Source: CAYGVT01 sp964353355 (GTDB taxonomy: Archaea; Thermoplasmatota; DTKX01; GCA-020343715). Taken from it: a stretch of DNA of 16,074 nt. Positions 14,876 through 16,074 of this stretch are shown here, in pieces. Within the stretch, counting starts at the first letter, position 1; the number at the start of each line of letters is the position of its first letter. Location of the stretch: the NCBI GenBank assembly GCA_964353355.1, contig CAYGVT010000029.1, positions 1 through 16,074 on the forward strand, given 5' to 3'. The notes under the pieces are model-generated. The model was not told the origin of the DNA and did not search any database. It saw only the letters and a list, made by a program, of their open reading frames with translations. A program made the translations under genes and the position numbers.

Positions 14876-14926
14876 AAAGGATGGCAGAGGCAAAAGAGAC
14901 GGCCTCGGACGATGCTGTGATGCGAC

Positions 14927-15388
14927 CTACCAGCCGATGGACTGCTGACCAATCAGGGTCCCACGGACGAACACCTTGATCATGCCAGCCTTGTAATCCT
15001 CGTGCATGCCCTGGACCTGGAGCACGTCGCCCTCGGTGATATAGCCATTCCCATCCGCATCGTTGAACGAGAAGGTCGCGTCGGTGAGCAGCGAGCCGTG
15101 ACTGCCCATGATGGCGAACGAGAGGTCCGCGATCATGTACTTGTTGTTGGACCGCACCGCGACGACCGAGTAGGAGGTGTCGTAGTGCGTCGCGTCCGGT
15201 TGCGACACTCGCTCCTGCTGGAGCACCACGATGTTCTCTGGGGGTGCCTCGCCTGGATCCAGCATCGAGGAGACCAGGACCCAGAGGACGGCCGCGAGCG
15301 TGATGGTGACGGCAATCATGAGGATGCTCCCGACAACCGGGGAGACAGCATCCTCGCTTTTCACGTGCCGTATGGCCGCGCGCCTCAT
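14927..15388 (-). CDS. Archaeal type IV pilin-like protein with EF-hand-like loop
   Basis: A 153-residue prepilin. The ATG at 15388 is chosen because AGGGTGA (15403-15397) lies eight bases before it and the TATA box is at 15435-15442; a longer frame to 15490 would run through that promoter. A short basic leader ends in KSEDAVSPVVGSILM (10-24), the archaeal pilin (DUF1628-type) processing site and start of the hydrophobic helix (~15-42). The A24 peptidase at 8793 is a candidate processing enzyme. The globular part carries a canonical 12-residue Ca2+ loop, DADGNGYITEGD (110-121; D110, D112, N114, D121). Predicted role: subunit of a surface filament. The stop lies 51 bases from the convergent M50 gene, with only short T4 runs between. 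Confidence 0.85.
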   Translation of the reverse strand: MRRAAIRHVKSEDAVSPVVGSILMIAVTITLAAVLWVLVSSMLDPGEAPPENIVVLQQERVSQPDATHYDTSYSVVAVRSNNKYMIADLSFAIMGSHGSLLTDATFSFNDADGNGYITEGDVLQVQGMHEDYKAGMIKVFVRGTLIGQQSIGW

Positions 15389-15433
15389 CACTGCATTCAC
15401 CCTGTGTTCGTCACAGATGATGAGGTCGGGCCG

Positions 15434-15443
15434 CTTTATATAC
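15434..15443 (-). promoter_or_regulatory. Pilin promoter TATA box
   Basis: The minus strand reads TATATAAAG (core 15435-15442). A start near 15412 gives a leader of about 24 bases with a good Shine-Dalgarno site (AGGGTGA) before ATG 15388. This gives the downstream pilin its own promoter. Confidence 0.65.
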
Positions 15444-15474
15444 CCATATGCCCAGATTATTAGCGATGAAAATA

Positions 15475-15488
15475 GCCTGGGCCCAGGC
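15475..15488. promoter_or_regulatory. Perfect 14-bp palindrome GCCTGGGCCCAGGC
   Basis: It lies 32 bases upstream of the pilin TATA box and 10 bases beyond the T7 tract of the preceding terminator. On the minus strand it is followed by TATTTTC, so it could fold (GCCTG stem, GGCC loop) as a second terminator, or be an operator. Confidence 0.4.
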
Positions 15489-15498
15489 ATTCTGTTGG

Positions 15499-15531
15499 AA
15501 AAAAAGGGAAATGGGGGGATAAGCTCCCCCC
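15499..15531 (-). terminator. Hairpin plus T7 terminator after the upstream pilin
   Basis: On the minus strand GGGGGGA (15531-15525) pairs perfectly with TCCCCCC (15519-15513) over the loop GCTTA. Seven bases later comes a run of seven T (15505-15499). It lies 24 bases after the stop of the upstream pilin gene. Archaeal termination needs mainly a T-run, so the hairpin may instead protect the mRNA end. Confidence 0.7.
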
Positions 15532-15555
15532 GTGCTCGTAGGTCTGGCCGTTTAA

Positions 15556-16074
15556 TTATGGAAAGTTCGTCGGCAGGGTCGCCGAAGCAATCCGCTCGCC
15601 GCCCTTCGTCAGCTCGACGATGGCGCCCTCCCAGGTCTGGGGCATGCCCGTGATCTTGATGCCATCGCCAGCGGACATCTTCGCGTCGCCAGTCGCCTCG
15701 ACGTACCAGAACTCGAGGTCAACCAAACCACCGTCGATGTCATCGTAGGTGCCAGCATCCGCGCCAAGGATTGTCGAAGCCTTCAGGACAGAACCCGCGG
15801 CGCTCTTCACAATCATCTTGACCTCAGACCAAGACACCTTCTCGTCCTTGGGGGTGATCTTGTTGATGTTCATCGTCGCGTCCCACACCGTCACAACAGG
15901 TACGCCTGGGTCGCGGTCGAAGCTCTGTACCGCCGGGCTCGACAGGTTGACAGTGATCTTCTCATCGTCGCCCGTGGTCAGCATGCCCGACACCATCAGC
16001 CACAGAACAGCCGCGAGCACGACCGTGATGGCGACCATCAGGATGGTGCCTATCACAGGCGAGACCGCGTCGTC
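15556..16074 (-). CDS. Archaeal type IV pilin-like protein (N-terminus beyond window)
   Basis: The frame stays open to the window edge, where it encodes DDAVSPVIGTILM, the same pilin processing site and helix start as in the neighbouring pilin; the initiator and basic leader are outside. A GTG at 16056 lies inside the conserved helix and is not the true start. The hydrophobic helix (VSPVIG through WLMVSGML) is followed by a globular domain. At 15664-15699 it encodes EATGDAKMSAGD, aligned with the EF-hand-like loop of the other pilin but with Ca2+ ligands at positions 1 and 3 replaced. The two genes are tandem paralogues in the same orientation. A TAA stop is followed by a terminator. Predicted role: filament subunit processed by an A24 peptidase. 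Confidence 0.83.
   Translation of the reverse strand, partial: DDAVSPVIGTILMVAITVVLAAVLWLMVSGMLTTGDDEKITVNLSSPAVQSFDRDPGVPVVTVWDATMNINKITPKDEKVSWSEVKMIVKSAAGSVLKASTILGADAGTYDDIDGGLVDLEFWYVEATGDAKMSAGDGIKITGMPQTWEGAIVELTKGGERIASATLPTNFP

Noticed and set aside
15389..15490. N-terminal extension of the downstream pilin
   Set aside because: It would translate through the TATA box and palindrome; ATG 15388 has a strong Shine-Dalgarno site and the normal short basic leader.
1..16074. Mobile elements, integrases, toxin-antitoxin, restriction or CRISPR-Cas genes
   Set aside because: No such protein motifs, terminal inverted repeats or repeat-spacer arrays are visible in either strand.

Overview
This is a GC-rich archaeal window, most likely from a euryarchaeal lineage and plausibly Thermoplasmata-like; the finer placement is a guess. 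Evidence for Archaea is an archaeal-type leucyl-tRNA synthetase, a 3-hexulose-6-phosphate synthase fused to an RraA-like domain, archaeal pilins with the DAVSPV(V/I)GxILM signature, an A24-type preflagellin/prepilin peptidase, a RAD55/KaiC-like ATPase and a PEF-CTERM-like surface anchor. TATA boxes lie about 26 bases before inferred transcript starts. Leadered genes with Shine-Dalgarno (SD) sites are mixed with apparently leaderless GTG-start genes. There are no rRNA or tRNA genes, CRISPR arrays, transposases or integrases, and no gene-free stretch exceeds about 240 bases.

Layout. Positions 1-2823 (+) hold the 3' part of a lamin-tail-domain surface protein with a PEF-CTERM-like anchor, a small GNAT-like protein, and an acidic two-TM protein with three zinc ribbons at one end and one at the other. 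Positions 2875-9788 (-) hold leuS, a Na+/Ca2+-exchanger-family (CaCA) membrane protein, the Hps-RraA fusion and an A24 preflagellin/prepilin peptidase; each has its own TATA box. Divergent from the peptidase, 10024-11361 (+) encodes a RecA/KaiC-family ATPase with a P-loop, abutted by a protein that looks like the same fold without its P-loop. Positions 11500-14875 (+) form a compact operon: TrkA-N/DHH phosphoesterase, TraB-family membrane protein and site-2-protease-like M50 peptidase. Positions 14927-16074 (-) hold two tandem type IV pilin-like genes, the upstream one running off the window, separated by a hairpin-plus-T-run terminator.

How it may work together. The A24 peptidase is the type of enzyme that processes pilins such as the two at the right end, and the divergent ATPase/pseudo-ATPase pair is of a family that includes the archaellum regulator FlaH, so part of the window may serve a surface filament. 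No assembly ATPase (PilB/FlaI) or platform protein (PilC/FlaJ) is visible, so this is inference. The DHH-TraB-M50 operon suggests a membrane or nucleotide-signalling quality-control function. leuS and hps are housekeeping genes.

Most worth a second look: an AT-rich island that coincides with the lamin-tail domain in an otherwise GC-rich gene; the ATPase/pseudo-ATPase pair; the DHH-TraB-M50 operon; a perfect 20-bp dyad upstream of the antiporter promoter; paralogous pilins of which only one keeps an EF-hand-like loop; and TATA boxes that move several start codons.
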